A stretch of 64,000 nucleotides of DNA from Paraflavitalea pollutisoli. GTDB lineage: Bacteria > Bacteroidota > Bacteroidia > Chitinophagales > Chitinophagaceae. Below the pieces are notes generated by a model that was not told the DNA's origin, ran no database searches, and saw nothing but the letters and a program-made list of their open reading frames with translations. Both the position numbers and the translations under genes were made by a program. Every line of letters starts with the position of its first letter. Within the stretch, counting starts at the first letter, position 1. Below are positions 51,225 through 62,500 of this stretch, piece after piece. The stretch is from contig NZ_JARKMX010000008.1 in the NCBI RefSeq assembly GCF_029360705.1, positions 372,001 through 436,000 of the forward strand. The letters are read 5' to 3'.

Positions 51225-51782
51225 ATGAAACAACGAATCGTTATCCTATTGTCTTCCCTGATGCTCGTGCTGGTGATGACGCAGTGTAAGAAGGGCGATA
51301 CCGGCCCACAAGGTCCCGCAGGTCCACAAGGTCCGCAAGGCCCCGTTGGTACGCCCAATGTGATCTATTCGGAGTGGTTCACAGCTACGCCCTGGATAAA
51401 AGACACGGTGTTTGGCATATGGGGGTTCAAATACAATAAACCAGTGCCAGCGATTACACAACCTGTACTTGATTCCGGGGTGGTACTGGTGTATGGAAAA
51501 CTGCTGGGATATAATCCGGCTGTATGGCCCACCACCCAGGTTGCGCAGCTGCCGATTTTGATCACCTACCTGCAAAGTGGCAAAACCCAGACTGACACCT
51601 GGAGTGGTCTCGCAACGCCCGGTAACCTGCGGATCAGGTTTGTCAACAATACCAACGAATACAATGTCATCGCCACGCAACATCAGTTCCGCTACATTGT
51701 GTTGCCAGGAGGAAAGAAAGATGCCAGGGTTGCGCAGTTGACCTATGCCCAAGTTTGTAAAATGTATCGTATTCCGGAATAG
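51225..51782 (+). CDS. Collagen-like lipoprotein
   Basis: A 185-residue lipoprotein. Signal MKQRIVILLSSLMLVLVMTQC, with the Cys at residue 21 (lipobox MTQC, unusual Gln before Cys), then KK and about six Gly-X-Y triplets (GDTGPQGPAGPQGPQGPVG, residues 24-42). The rest is a beta-rich globular domain (about 45-185: VIYSEWFTATPW, GVVLVYGKLLGYNP, FRYIVLPGGKKDARV). Short collagen-like segments followed by this kind of domain are known in Bacteroidota lipoproteins; the triplet run may trimerise or serve as a stiff spacer lifting the domain from the membrane. Function unknown. Promoter, palindrome and downstream terminator frame it as a single gene. Confidence 0.82.
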   Translation: MKQRIVILLSSLMLVLVMTQCKKGDTGPQGPAGPQGPQGPVGTPNVIYSEWFTATPWIKDTVFGIWGFKYNKPVPAITQPVLDSGVVLVYGKLLGYNPAVWPTTQVAQLPILITYLQSGKTQTDTWSGLATPGNLRIRFVNNTNEYNVIATQHQFRYIVLPGGKKDARVAQLTYAQVCKMYRIPE

Positions 51783-51846
51783 CGTCGCAGCAGGACCATT
51801 ACCGATCGATGATCAGCGGCCTGGTATCATCAGGCAGGATCATTGT

Positions 51847-51904
51847 AAGCCATATCTTACCGCATGCGGAAAACGATCGCATCCTGGTGAGGTGGCTTTT
51901 TTTT
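51847..51904 (+). terminator. Long terminator hairpin after the collagen-like gene
   Basis: AAGCCA pairs with TGGCTT, CTTACC with GGTGAG, and an inner TGCG with CGCA, followed by T8. The stem is broken by small bulges; the T-run supports termination. Confidence 0.6.
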
Positions 51905-52057
51905 ATTTAGCGATAGCACCAAAATGGACCAACAGGCTGACAGGCTGTTTACAATTCATGTGAATTTTTCGTCAATTCATACAGGAATATCCCACACTGG
52001 CAAAGAAACTTCCCATATTGCACGACAAAGTCCGGATGGACGGGTTTCGGCGGCAGG

Positions 52058-52074
52058 CTTCCCCAATGGGGAGG
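52058..52074. repeat. C/G palindrome upstream of the beta-helix gene
   Basis: CTTCCCC-AAT-GGGGAGG, 7-bp arms with one T-G pair. Similar in core (CCCCAAT-GGGG) to the palindrome at 51122-51139. Confidence 0.45.
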
Positions 52075-52383
52075 TTTCCGGTAGATTGGGAGGGAGCCTT
52101 ACAGGTGGTGCCCATAAATGACCGGTTTAGGGAGTTGTACGATAAAAAAATCCCCTAAAAGTAGGATATGAACCCGGCCCTGGTCGACTTATCTTGCAGT
52201 CTGTAGATTTGAGTATTGTGTGCGGGGGAATTGAGTATTTACGACGCTACCCAATTACCCCGATTCTTCAAACGCTGTTTTTTGTTCCCAACCATACGTT
52301 AGAGTCCTCTCCTATTAAAGTACCATTGGTTTAAGCCCAATTTTTTGTAAACACCTTATTATTAACCATCCACTTTTTTCACC

Positions 52384-53457
52384 ATGAAAAGAGCAATTAC
52401 TCTTTTGGCCATTACCTGCTTAGTATTGAATAGCCAAACCTCCTTAGCCAAGATATGGCGGGTGAACAACAATCCAGGCGTAGCCGCTGATTTTAATAGT
52501 GTTCAGGCAGCTCATGACGGAGCGGCCAACGGGGATACCATCCATGTGGAAGGATCTCCTTTCGGATATGGTAACTTGAATGTTGGTAAGAAGCTAACCA
52601 TCCTGGGTGCTGGCTATTTCCTCGACGAGAATACTGGTTTCCAGGCGCTACAACAGTCTTCCAAAATTGGTCATACAAACTGTTACAATGGCGCACAGGG
52701 AACGGTGTTCATGGGCCTCGAATTCCCGGCTACTGGCATTAATATTTACACGGACAATATCATCATCCGCCGCAATAAATTCTCCTCATTTGCAGGAACC
52801 ACTGAAGATTATTATACCGGCTATGTTGCTGCGTATTATCACAATGAGAACAGCAACATTCCCGTCAACAACGTCATTATCTCTCAAAACTATGGCGTTC
52901 GTGTTTCCGTTAACAATCCTTCAACGGGCATTCTGATCACCAACAACGTGATCGGTGACAACGGCTATACAGGCGATGCCTCTACTGGCTTCTGCCTTTT
53001 TGCTCATGCCAATGCGATTATCCTTGTACAGAACAATATCTTCCGTCGTGGTAAGGTCGGTGCCTCCAACAGCAACTTCACCAACAATATCATGATGTTT
53101 GGCCAATTTGAAGGTCCGGGCAATCTCTACTCCAACAACATCGGTAACGATGCGCAGTTTGGTACTGCCAATGGCAACAAGTCAGGCGTAGCTATGTCTA
53201 CGGTATTTGTAGGCGTTGGTACCGGTGTTACCACAGAAGGTCAGTGGAAACTGAAAGCTGGCTCTCCTGCCTTGAACGCGGGCTACGGCAGTACTGCCCA
53301 GAATCCCATCGACTGCGGCATATACAGCGGACAAAATCCATACATCATCGCCGGTATGCCTCCTATGCCTGCTGTATACTCGTTTGAAGTGCAGCCCATC
53401 GGCAGTAACACCGACCCCATCGATGTAAAAGTGAAAGTGAGGTCGGCAGGGAATTAA
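52384..53457 (+). CDS. Secreted right-handed beta-helix protein
   Basis: A 357-residue exported protein with signal peptide MKRAITLLAITCLVLNSQTSLA. The first part (RVNNNPGVAADFNSVQAAHDGAANGDTIHVEG) is the typical entry into pectate-lyase-like parallel beta-helix proteins, followed by many short Asn/Ile-rich coils (NIIIRRNKFSSF, NNVIISQNYG, GILITNNVIGDNGYTG, ILVQNNIF, GNLYSNNIGND). The end (QWKLKAGSPALNAGYG, DCGIYSGQNPY) is a common cap, and PAVYSFEVQPIGSNTDPIDVKVKVRS closes it. No catalytic motif of a lyase was identified, so binding or adhesion is as likely as polysaccharide cleavage. No T9SS signal was recognised. 106 bp before the giant surface protein gene on the same strand, probably co-expressed. 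Confidence 0.82.
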   Translation: MKRAITLLAITCLVLNSQTSLAKIWRVNNNPGVAADFNSVQAAHDGAANGDTIHVEGSPFGYGNLNVGKKLTILGAGYFLDENTGFQALQQSSKIGHTNCYNGAQGTVFMGLEFPATGINIYTDNIIIRRNKFSSFAGTTEDYYTGYVAAYYHNENSNIPVNNVIISQNYGVRVSVNNPSTGILITNNVIGDNGYTGDASTGFCLFAHANAIILVQNNIFRRGKVGASNSNFTNNIMMFGQFEGPGNLYSNNIGNDAQFGTANGNKSGVAMSTVFVGVGTGVTTEGQWKLKAGSPALNAGYGSTAQNPIDCGIYSGQNPYIIAGMPPMPAVYSFEVQPIGSNTDPIDVKVKVRSAGN

Positions 53458-53563
53458 AACATTCCTGCTGCAGATTGAGTAAACGGATGGGGATACCCTG
53501 CGGGTGTTCCTGCCATCTTTTTGACTGCCTGCGCAAGCGGGTGCTTTCCAATCTTCATCTATT

Positions 53564-56500
53564 ATGCGAACCTTTTTACAACAGGCGTATAAATATACCT
53601 TGGCTGTTGTCGTATTGCTACTGTCGGTATGTGCTGACAGTATAGCTCAATCGATCACCAAGGTGGAGTATTTCGTCGATACCGACCCCGGTATTGGCAA
53701 CGGCACCACGGTATCGGTGACCCCGGGTACGGATGTGACGGCCAGTTTTCAGGTCAACCTGACTGCCTTGACCGCGGGATTTCATCGGCTGTACACCAGG
53801 GGATATATACCTCCCTACCAGGTTACTGAAAACGGTAGTCCGGTTACCAAGGGTGGCTGGTCACATACCAGTAGCCGGTCAATTTACAAAGAAGACTTTA
53901 CCACGATCAATAGTCCTGTTTCTAATGTTGTTGCGGGCGAATATTTTGTGGACGCCGATCCTGGCATTGGAAAAGGAACCGGTATTCCGTTAACACCGGG
54001 CCAGGATCTTACCAGTGTCATTTTTGCCTTTAATATCAATAGCTACAGCGCGGGATTTCACCGGCTGTATATTCGTTTTAAGAATGCCGATGGCGTATGG
54101 GGCCACACTAACAGTCGTACTTTTTATAAAGAAGATCTTTCTGCCAGCAACGGTACGGTACCGAATGTGGTGAAAGGTGAATATTATTTCGATACGGACC
54201 CGGGTTTTGGGGCGGGCATCAATATCCCGTTAACCCCGGGAACGGATATCGCCAACATCGCCTTTACGGCCGACGTGACAAGTCTTACAGAGGGCTTCCA
54301 CCGCCTCTACCTTCGTTTTAAAGATGCCAGTGGTCAATGGGCGACCACCAACAACCGCACTTTCTACAAAGACGCCCTGCTTACCGTTAACAACACGCCA
54401 GCCAATGTTGTAAAGCTGGAATATTATATTGACACCGATCCTGGGTTCGGTAACGGTACCAATGTACCCGTAACACCCGGCACCGATCTCAACAACATCA
54501 CCTTTGCCCTGAATATGGACAATGTGTCGATCGGTAATCATACCTTGTATGTAAGGGCCCTCGATGACAAAGGTCGCTGGAGCCTTACCAACCTGGGTGC
54601 CTTCAAAGTCGATCCTCCTTCCGAATTGATCATATCCCTGGGTACGATCAATGGTGTATTGTGTGCAGGTGCACCAGTAACAGTGCCTTTCAGCGTCAAT
54701 GCGCCTTTCGGATCCAACAATATCTTCACGGCTCAGTTATCGGATGGGAATGGCAATTTTGGTAATCCCACCAATATTGGTACGCTCACCGGGCGCGAAT
54801 CGGATACCATCGATGCCACCATACCTGCGCATTTTGGAGCCAGCAGCAACTACCGCATCCGGGTCATCGGCAGCTCGCCCAATGACACGAGTGGTAATAG
54901 TCCTGCTTTGCGAATACTTCGCAAGCCCGAGAACTTCTGGATCACGGGCGCCAATACAACTTGTATCGGCAACCAGACTTACACCGCGACCAACCTGGTC
55001 ATCGGTAACTATAAATTTGAATGGTCCATCGATGGCGGTGGCACCATGGATACAACAGCGGGCACGAACATTATTACCTGGACCGGCGGCGGCCAACACA
55101 TCGTTACCCTGAAAGTGACGAATGATTGTGGCAGTACGACGGTGACCTTCACTGTATTCGTGTATACGCGTGTGCCACAAAAGAAACCAGTGCTGACGGT
55201 CAGTGGCCGCAACCTGAGTATTCCCGGTTATGTGGCAACGGATAGTGCCAATGGTTACCAGTGGTACAAGAACGGTGTCGCCATTTCCGGAGCAACGGGT
55301 TCGAGCTATAGTGCGGTTGGTGATGGTAGCTTTACAGCGGCTTACAAGAATACTTGTGGAGAAGGTCCACAGTCTGATGCGACCACCTTCGTGGGCGATC
55401 GCCAGCCACAAACGATCACTTTCCCGGCTGTACCGGATCAAATCTACGGTGGCGGCGAGGTCAAGCTGGCCGCGACTACTACGTCGGGCCTGCCCATCAC
55501 CTATACCATCCTCAGCGGGCCAGGTCAACTGAGGAATGATACCCTGGTAATACTGGGTGCCGGTACCATCCGCATCCGTGCCTTCCAGGCCGGTAACGAA
55601 ACTTACAATGAGGCCACTACCGAGATCAATGTGGTGGTGAAGCCGATAGCTGGTACGGTAACGCTTAATAACCTGTCGCTGGTGTACAATGGTGCCGGCA
55701 GGGTGCCCACCGTGACAACAGTTCCCGCCGGACTACCGGTCAGCATTACGTACAACGGTACTGCCGCTGTTCCGGTGAATGCAGGAACCTATGAGGTCAT
55801 CGCTACCATCAATACCAGCAACTATACCGGAGCGGATACCGCCAGCTTTACGATACAAAAAGCTGCCCAGACCATCAACCTGGGCGCGATACCCGACAAA
55901 GTAGTCGGCAGCGATCCGTTCAAGGTAACGGTGAATGCCAGCTCTGGCTTGCCGGTAGCGCTTTCACTGGTAACCACACCGGCCGGTATTGCGGTTTTGT
56001 CTACCGATACCATCAGTATCTCCGGTGCCGGTACCGTCGTGGTGAAAGCCAACCAGGCGGGCAACGCCAATTACCTGGCTGCTACCGAGGTGACAGACAC
56101 CTTCCTGGTCGTACAGACGCCCGACTTGACGGTCTCCAACGTTACCGCTCCTGCCACTTCGGTTGGGCCTAATGATGTCGTAACCATTAACTGGCGGGTG
56201 ACCAATATTGGTACAGGGGCAGCCAACGGCGACTGGACGGAACGCCTCTATATGCAGTCTGCTGCCGGTCAAAACCGCACGCTGATCCAAACGGTGACCT
56301 ATTCCAATGCCAGCGCTTTATCGACCAATGGTTTTGTCAATAGATCAGCAACCGTTACCATTCCGGCCTTGTTCGATATTGGTGATCAGGGCGTATTTGT
56401 AGTGGAACTATTGCCTGGTACTACAGTGAAAGAAGCACCCGGTACACAGGCTAATAATACGGGCGTACAGGCTACAGCCTGGTCGGCCAGCAAACTGCTG

Positions 56501-59500
56501 ACCATTGAGCTGGCTGCCACCCAACTCACGGAAGGAGCACCAGCGGTCAATGGCGCCGTGAAAAGAACTGGTTCCTACGCGGCTCCCCTGACGGTGAACC
56601 TGTCGGTATCCAATCCGTCCAGGATCACGGTACCCGTTACCGTGACCATTCCTGCCGGACAGGCCGGTACCACTTTCACCATCGCTGCACCCGATAATGC
56701 AACGCTCGATGCCACCCTGGCAGATAGCGTGATCGCTATTGCTACCGGTTATGGATCGGGTAAAGTAAGGATCCAGGTGCTGGACAATGACCAGGCTTCC
56801 CTGACGATCACCAACCTGCCTGCCGACATAACAGAAGGGGGCTCGGTGAACTTCCGGATCAATACCAACCTGGCATCATCTACGGCCCTCACCGTGTTCC
56901 TCACATCCACCAGCACCACCCGCTTCCCGGTACCGGCATCCGTGACGATCCCGGCGGGCGCGCTGTTCGTGGACGTTCCCGTAACACTGGTGCAGGACAA
57001 TATTCCTCAAATAGCCGTCGCCGTCACCATCAATGCGGGGGCTGCCAATCATAATCCGGCTACGGGCGTTATCAATGTCAACGACGATGATATCCCTGGC
57101 CTCGAATTGGTTTTCGAAACCAACCTGGTTTCCGAAGGCGCGGGTGCCTTTGCTACCAAGGCGACGCTGAAGCGTGCGGCCAACAGCAGCAATGCAGCCT
57201 TTACCGCCAACCTGACGGCAAACCTGCCCAATACACTCATTATTCCAGCTTCCATTTCACTGGCGGCAGGAGAAAATGAAAAGACGTTTAATGTAGGGGT
57301 GGTCGACAACTCCCTGGCCGATGGTCAGCGGGTGGTCAGCCTGACAGCCTCCGTATTCGTCAACGCTTGCGGATGTAGTGCGCCACCGTCAACGGTCGGT
57401 TCGGTAACCGCCAACCTCACCATCACCGACAACGATGGTCAGGCACTGACGATCACAGCGCCTGTACTGACGCTGCCGGAAGGCCTCGCCAATGCAGGTA
57501 CGATCCGCATCACCCGCAACTCGGCCACTACGGCTGGTATGATCGTGACACTTTCGTCTTCCAACACGAATGAAGCCACCCTCCCACCATCTGTTGTGAT
57601 CCCGGCCGGTGCCGCTTATGTCGATGTGCCGGTAACGACCATCAACGACAACGTGGCCGATGGCGACAAGCAGGTCTACTTCCAGGCAACGTCTGCCGGA
57701 TTCTCTACCGGCTCTATCTGGGTGATCGTTTCCGATCGCAACAAGCCCGATCTGCAGGTGCCGCTGGTGAAGCTCAACAGCAACACCATCCAGGCCATGA
57801 GCACCTTCAGCTACCAGGTGACAGTCACCAATACAGGCTTCTCCACAGCGCCAGCCGGTGTAGTGGTAAGAGGTTATTTGTCGAAAGACAATGTATTTGA
57901 CCTGGCTGATTCACTGATCTCATCGGATGTGATCAATACATCGATCCCGGCAGGTCAAAGTGCACAGGTTGTTAATGCCGTGCAGATGCCTAACCTGCCT
58001 GGTCAGTACAACCTGATCTATGAAGTGAATCCCGATCTGACGATGGAAGAATTGCTCACGACGAACAATACTTCCAATCCGCTCAGCATCTTTATCAACC
58101 CTGATTATACCGCCACAGCCATCGTGAATGCCACCTGGTTCCTGAAGGGCGCAGCCATTCCGGTGACAGGTGTTGCCACCAAGTCCAACGGCACCCCTGC
58201 TGCCAATGCGAAAGTGGAGGTATACGTCCTTACCAATGGCTTGCGCCGGGAATTGACCGCGACAACCAACGCCAGTGGACAGTATTCCGTGCAGTTTGAG
58301 CCGTTGGCCAATGAGGCGGGCCACTACACAGTAGGTGCCAGCTTCCCAGGACTCAAGGCGACGGCAGAGCAGGATAATTTCGACATCCTCGGTGTAGTCA
58401 TCAACAACAATACGCCGCTGCAGGCTAAGGTGACGCTCAACCAAACCCTGACGGGTACCATTCCGGTGCAGAATGTCAGCAACAAGAGCCTGGCTCAGTT
58501 CACGCTGAAGCCGGTGGCCTTGCCCAATGGAGCAACCATCAAGTTCGATACCGTGGCCAACCTGGCGGGTAACAGCACGATACAGCTTGGATATAGTATC
58601 AAAGGAACCGTATTGTCTACCGGAAACTTCTTCGAAAGCGTGTCACTGCAGGCACTCGCTACAGAAGGAACTATTCAAACTACGAATATGTTCTACTTCT
58701 GCCAGGCAGAGCGGGCTTACCTCGTATCGGATCTTACAAAGATCGAGGTACGGGCTTCGCAAACGGCAGGCCAGCGCGTGGTAACAGCCATGCTGATCAA
58801 CCGTGGTGCGGGCAATACTGGTAACATTACCGTCACTCTGCCACAGGTTAAATGGCTGAGCAGTGTTACACCGCTCACGCTGGGCGGTATCAATACCGGC
58901 GACACGACCCTCGTGGTGCTCAAGTTTGAAGCACTGGAAGAAGTGCCCTTTAACTATCCGATCAATGGCAGCATCAATATTGCCGCACAGAACGGCAACA
59001 ACTTCAGCATACCGTTCACCTTCGAAAAGAAGGCCGAATCGAATGGTGCCGTGAAAGTGGCGGTGGTCAACCAGTTCACTTATTATTCGGAAGGACAACC
59101 CAAAGTAGCCGGTGCCCATGTGGTGATCAAGAACTACTTTACGGGTGAAGTATATGCAGAAGGCAATACAGATGCTTCTGGCTTCTTCAACGCTACCAAT
59201 ATACCGCAAGGCAAGCACCGTGTGGTGGTGGAAAAAGAAAAACACCTGCCTTACGACGGTACGGTCATGGTGAACCCAGGCGAAACCACCAACATCAGTG
59301 CCTTTATCAACTACCAGGCGATCACGTTCAGCTGGACGGTCGTGCCGACGGCCATACAGGATCAGTATGACATCACCCTGACGACCAAGTTCGAAACGCA
59401 TGTGCCCATGCCGGTGGTGACCATCGACATGCCGAAAGACATGCCGCAGTTATCGGGCTCCGAGACCTTTGCCTTCAATGTGACCCTGACCAACCACGGT

Positions 59501-62500
59501 CTGATCGCAGCTGAAAATGTAGAGCTGAACCTGCCCAAAGAGGATCCGGAATATGAATTCGTGACGAACTATGTATCCGCCAACCTGAACGCCCAATCCA
59601 GCATCCAGGTACCGGTGATCATGCGGCGTCGAACAACACCATTGGCCGGTGGCCGGATGGGCATCTCCCTGGCCAGCCTGTCGCCCGAACTGGCGATGCG
59701 CTCGAGCTCTGGTGGGTATACCTGCCAGGACTACACCTTCGTACTGTATATGTACAAGTGTGAACTGGCAACGGGCCTCTGGCAGAAAGTAGGCACACTC
59801 ATCAATTACAGCGGTCGCTCTTGTGTCGGCGGACCCAGTACCAGCGACGGTATCCTGATTGGTGGTGGCAGCTTCCCATATGGAGGCAATGGCATCTATT
59901 TCAACATACCCTGTGCATTCTGCGTATTGCCGGGTGCAGGTCCCCGCGGTGAAACACCGGCCTACACTGAAGAGAAGAAGAGCTGTATGCAGTGTATCAA
60001 CGACCTCATCGGCGCTGCTTTCGATTGCGGCGTACCGGATGGTGGTGTGGGTGGTACCATACAATGTATCACGGGTGTTAAACTGGATAACGGTAACTGG
60101 GTGGATTACGTCAAGTGTTTCCTTCCCGACTTTACGCCACCATGGATCAAGTGCCCGATGTCAATCATCGATGCGATCAATACCTGTTCCAACACAGCGG
60201 TAGGAAGCTCGGGCCGCATGGCGCAAAACAATGCGAAGACAGCCGCCGGTGAACTGGGCGCTGTATTCCTCCAGCTTCGAGACGATATACAATTTGTACT
60301 GAACGCCTACTCGCTGCATGACAAATGGTCGCGCGAATACATGGGCAATATCATCGACAATGCAGCCTGGAGCGATCTGAAGCCCATGATGGCCACGCAG
60401 CTGTCGAATGTTGATTCGATCAAGCCGGACAAGCAAGCCGCTATACTGGCAGCTATGACGGGGTATGATATTCAACCATCCGTGTTGCAGGCCTTCTTTA
60501 CCCGCTGGAATACATCGGTATATGCCCGCAGTCAGGCGATCTATGCGCCCAATGCACAGTATCCGAATATCATCAACTGGAACAATGTGAAGATGTATTC
60601 CGATTCCATCATCTACTACCACAATACATCGATCGACAGGGGTTATACAGGTCTGAACGATATGTACATGAAGACCCGTAAAGATCTCGATGTGGCGCTC
60701 GAACAACAAAGCCAGCAGGCAGTGTGTGCTTCGGTAACGGTACAGTTCAGTCAAAAGCTGACCATGACCCGTGAAGCATTCGAGGGTACACTGGATATCT
60801 TCAACGGTCACCCCACGGATAAGATGGATAGCTTGTCTGTGACCTTGCAGATCACCGATGAAAATGGTGTGCCGAGCAATGGTCTCTTCGAGATCCAGAC
60901 CAAGAGCCTGACCAATCTCGCCAATGTAACCGGCACAGGTATCATCAATGCCCAGCAAAGGGGTATGGTCAAGTTCCTCTTCATACCGGAAATCGGTGCT
61001 GCACCACAGGTTCCGAAGGTGTACAACTTCAGCGGATTCGTACGGTATTGGGATCCATACGCGAAAGCCATGGTGAACATGCCGCTCTCGAAAGTGCCGT
61101 TGACGGTCAATCCTAGTCCGAACCTGATGTTGCACTACTTCATGCAGCGCAATATCCTGGGTGATGATGCCCTTACCTCTCCGAAGATCGAGCCTTCTGT
61201 GCCTGCCGAACTGGCGGTCATGGTCGAGAACCAGGGTTATGGTCCTGCCGTGAATATGATGATCTCTTCTGCACAGCCGAAGATCATCGAGAACGAGAAA
61301 GGCCTGGCCATCAATTTCAACCTGATCGGTTCCAACCTGCAGGGACAACCCCGGAACCTGGGTGTTACTGATATCAATTTCGGTACGATCCCGGCGCTGA
61401 GCACCCGCATCGGCCAATGGTATTTCACCAGTTCGTTGCTCGGTAAGTTCGTGAGCTACGAAGCGAATGTGGTGCATGCCAACAGCTTCGGTAACCCGGA
61501 CCTCAGTCTCGTGAAGGGTGTTAAACTGCATGAACTGACGAAGAGCATCAAAGCTTATGGAGCGCTGGATGATGGTATTACCGACTTCCTGGTCAATGAT
61601 CTGTTCGATGTGAACGACCAGCCAGATATCATCTATTTCTCACAAGGCAATAAAACGGCAAAGGTCAGTCCTGCTACGGCGGGTAACTTCTCCGGTGCGC
61701 CGACAGCACCAGCCTTTAGTACCACGCTGACGGTAACTCCTTCGGTAGTGGGCTGGAACTATATCAAGCTCACCGATCCGGGCAATAACGAGTTCGAGAT
61801 CGAGAGCGTAACCCGCAGCGATGGTCAGGCAATACCGCTCGACAACGCATGGCTCACCTTCGTGACCCTGCCGGTAAGCCGTCCGCCGGTTTACGAGAAC
61901 AAGTTCCACTTCGTGGATACCTTCTCTACCCAGGCAGCGACCACGTATACGGTAGTCTGGAAAGCGAAACCACAAACGGTGCCGGCCATTGTGAGCATCA
62001 ACGGAGCTCCGACGCAGGTATCGGCCACGCAAGTCAAAGAGCTGACCGTCGTATTCAATAAAGGCATCGACGCGGCTACCTTTACGAAAGAAGACATGAC
62101 GCTGACCTTCCAGGGAGGCGCCAACCTGATCGATAATTCCGTGGTGATCACGCGGATGGACTCGGCCACCTTCAAGGTGGACCTGTCCAACCTCACCACC
62201 GGCAATGGCTTCTACAACTTTACCGTACAGGCTACCGAAGTAGCCGACCTGTTTGGCAACAAGGGAGAGGAAGGTAAGAATGTGACCTGGTCACAATTCC
62301 TGACTATTCCGACGGTCGAAGCTTTCCTGGCTATTCCTGCCAGCAAAACAGCGGTCAACTTCGATACGATCCAGGTATTGTTTAACCTGCCGATCGATCG
62401 CACCACGGTGACGCCAGCTAAGTTCATCATCACCAAAGACGGTGTAACGCAAAGCGGCTCAGTAGTCATCGATTCGGTACGGGCAGATAATAAGTTGTTC

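Larger units (their letters stand above)
51783..52383. other. Gene-free 601-bp stretch before the beta-helix gene
   Basis: It holds the terminator of the collagen-like gene (51847-51904), a C/G palindrome at 52058-52074, and near 52150 the sequence TCCCCTAAAAGTAGGA, a short inverted repeat CCTA/TAGG. Small open frames here have no coding character. The promoter of the beta-helix gene must lie in the last 200 bases; TACCATTG near 52321 is one base from a -7 element. Confidence 0.5.

Noticed and set aside
51924-52121. 65-codon frame in the gene-free stretch before the beta-helix gene
   Set aside because: Low-complexity product, no domain; the C/G palindrome lies inside it.
53663-54620. Tandem repeats considered as a CRISPR-like or mobile repeat array
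   Set aside because: They are coding, in frame, about 240 bp long and diverged; clearly protein repeats.
60161-61531. Long minus-strand open frame (456 codons) opposite the giant gene
   Set aside because: His/Arg/Asp-rich sequence without any domain, exactly antisense to a well-supported coding frame; open because of the codon use of the sense gene.
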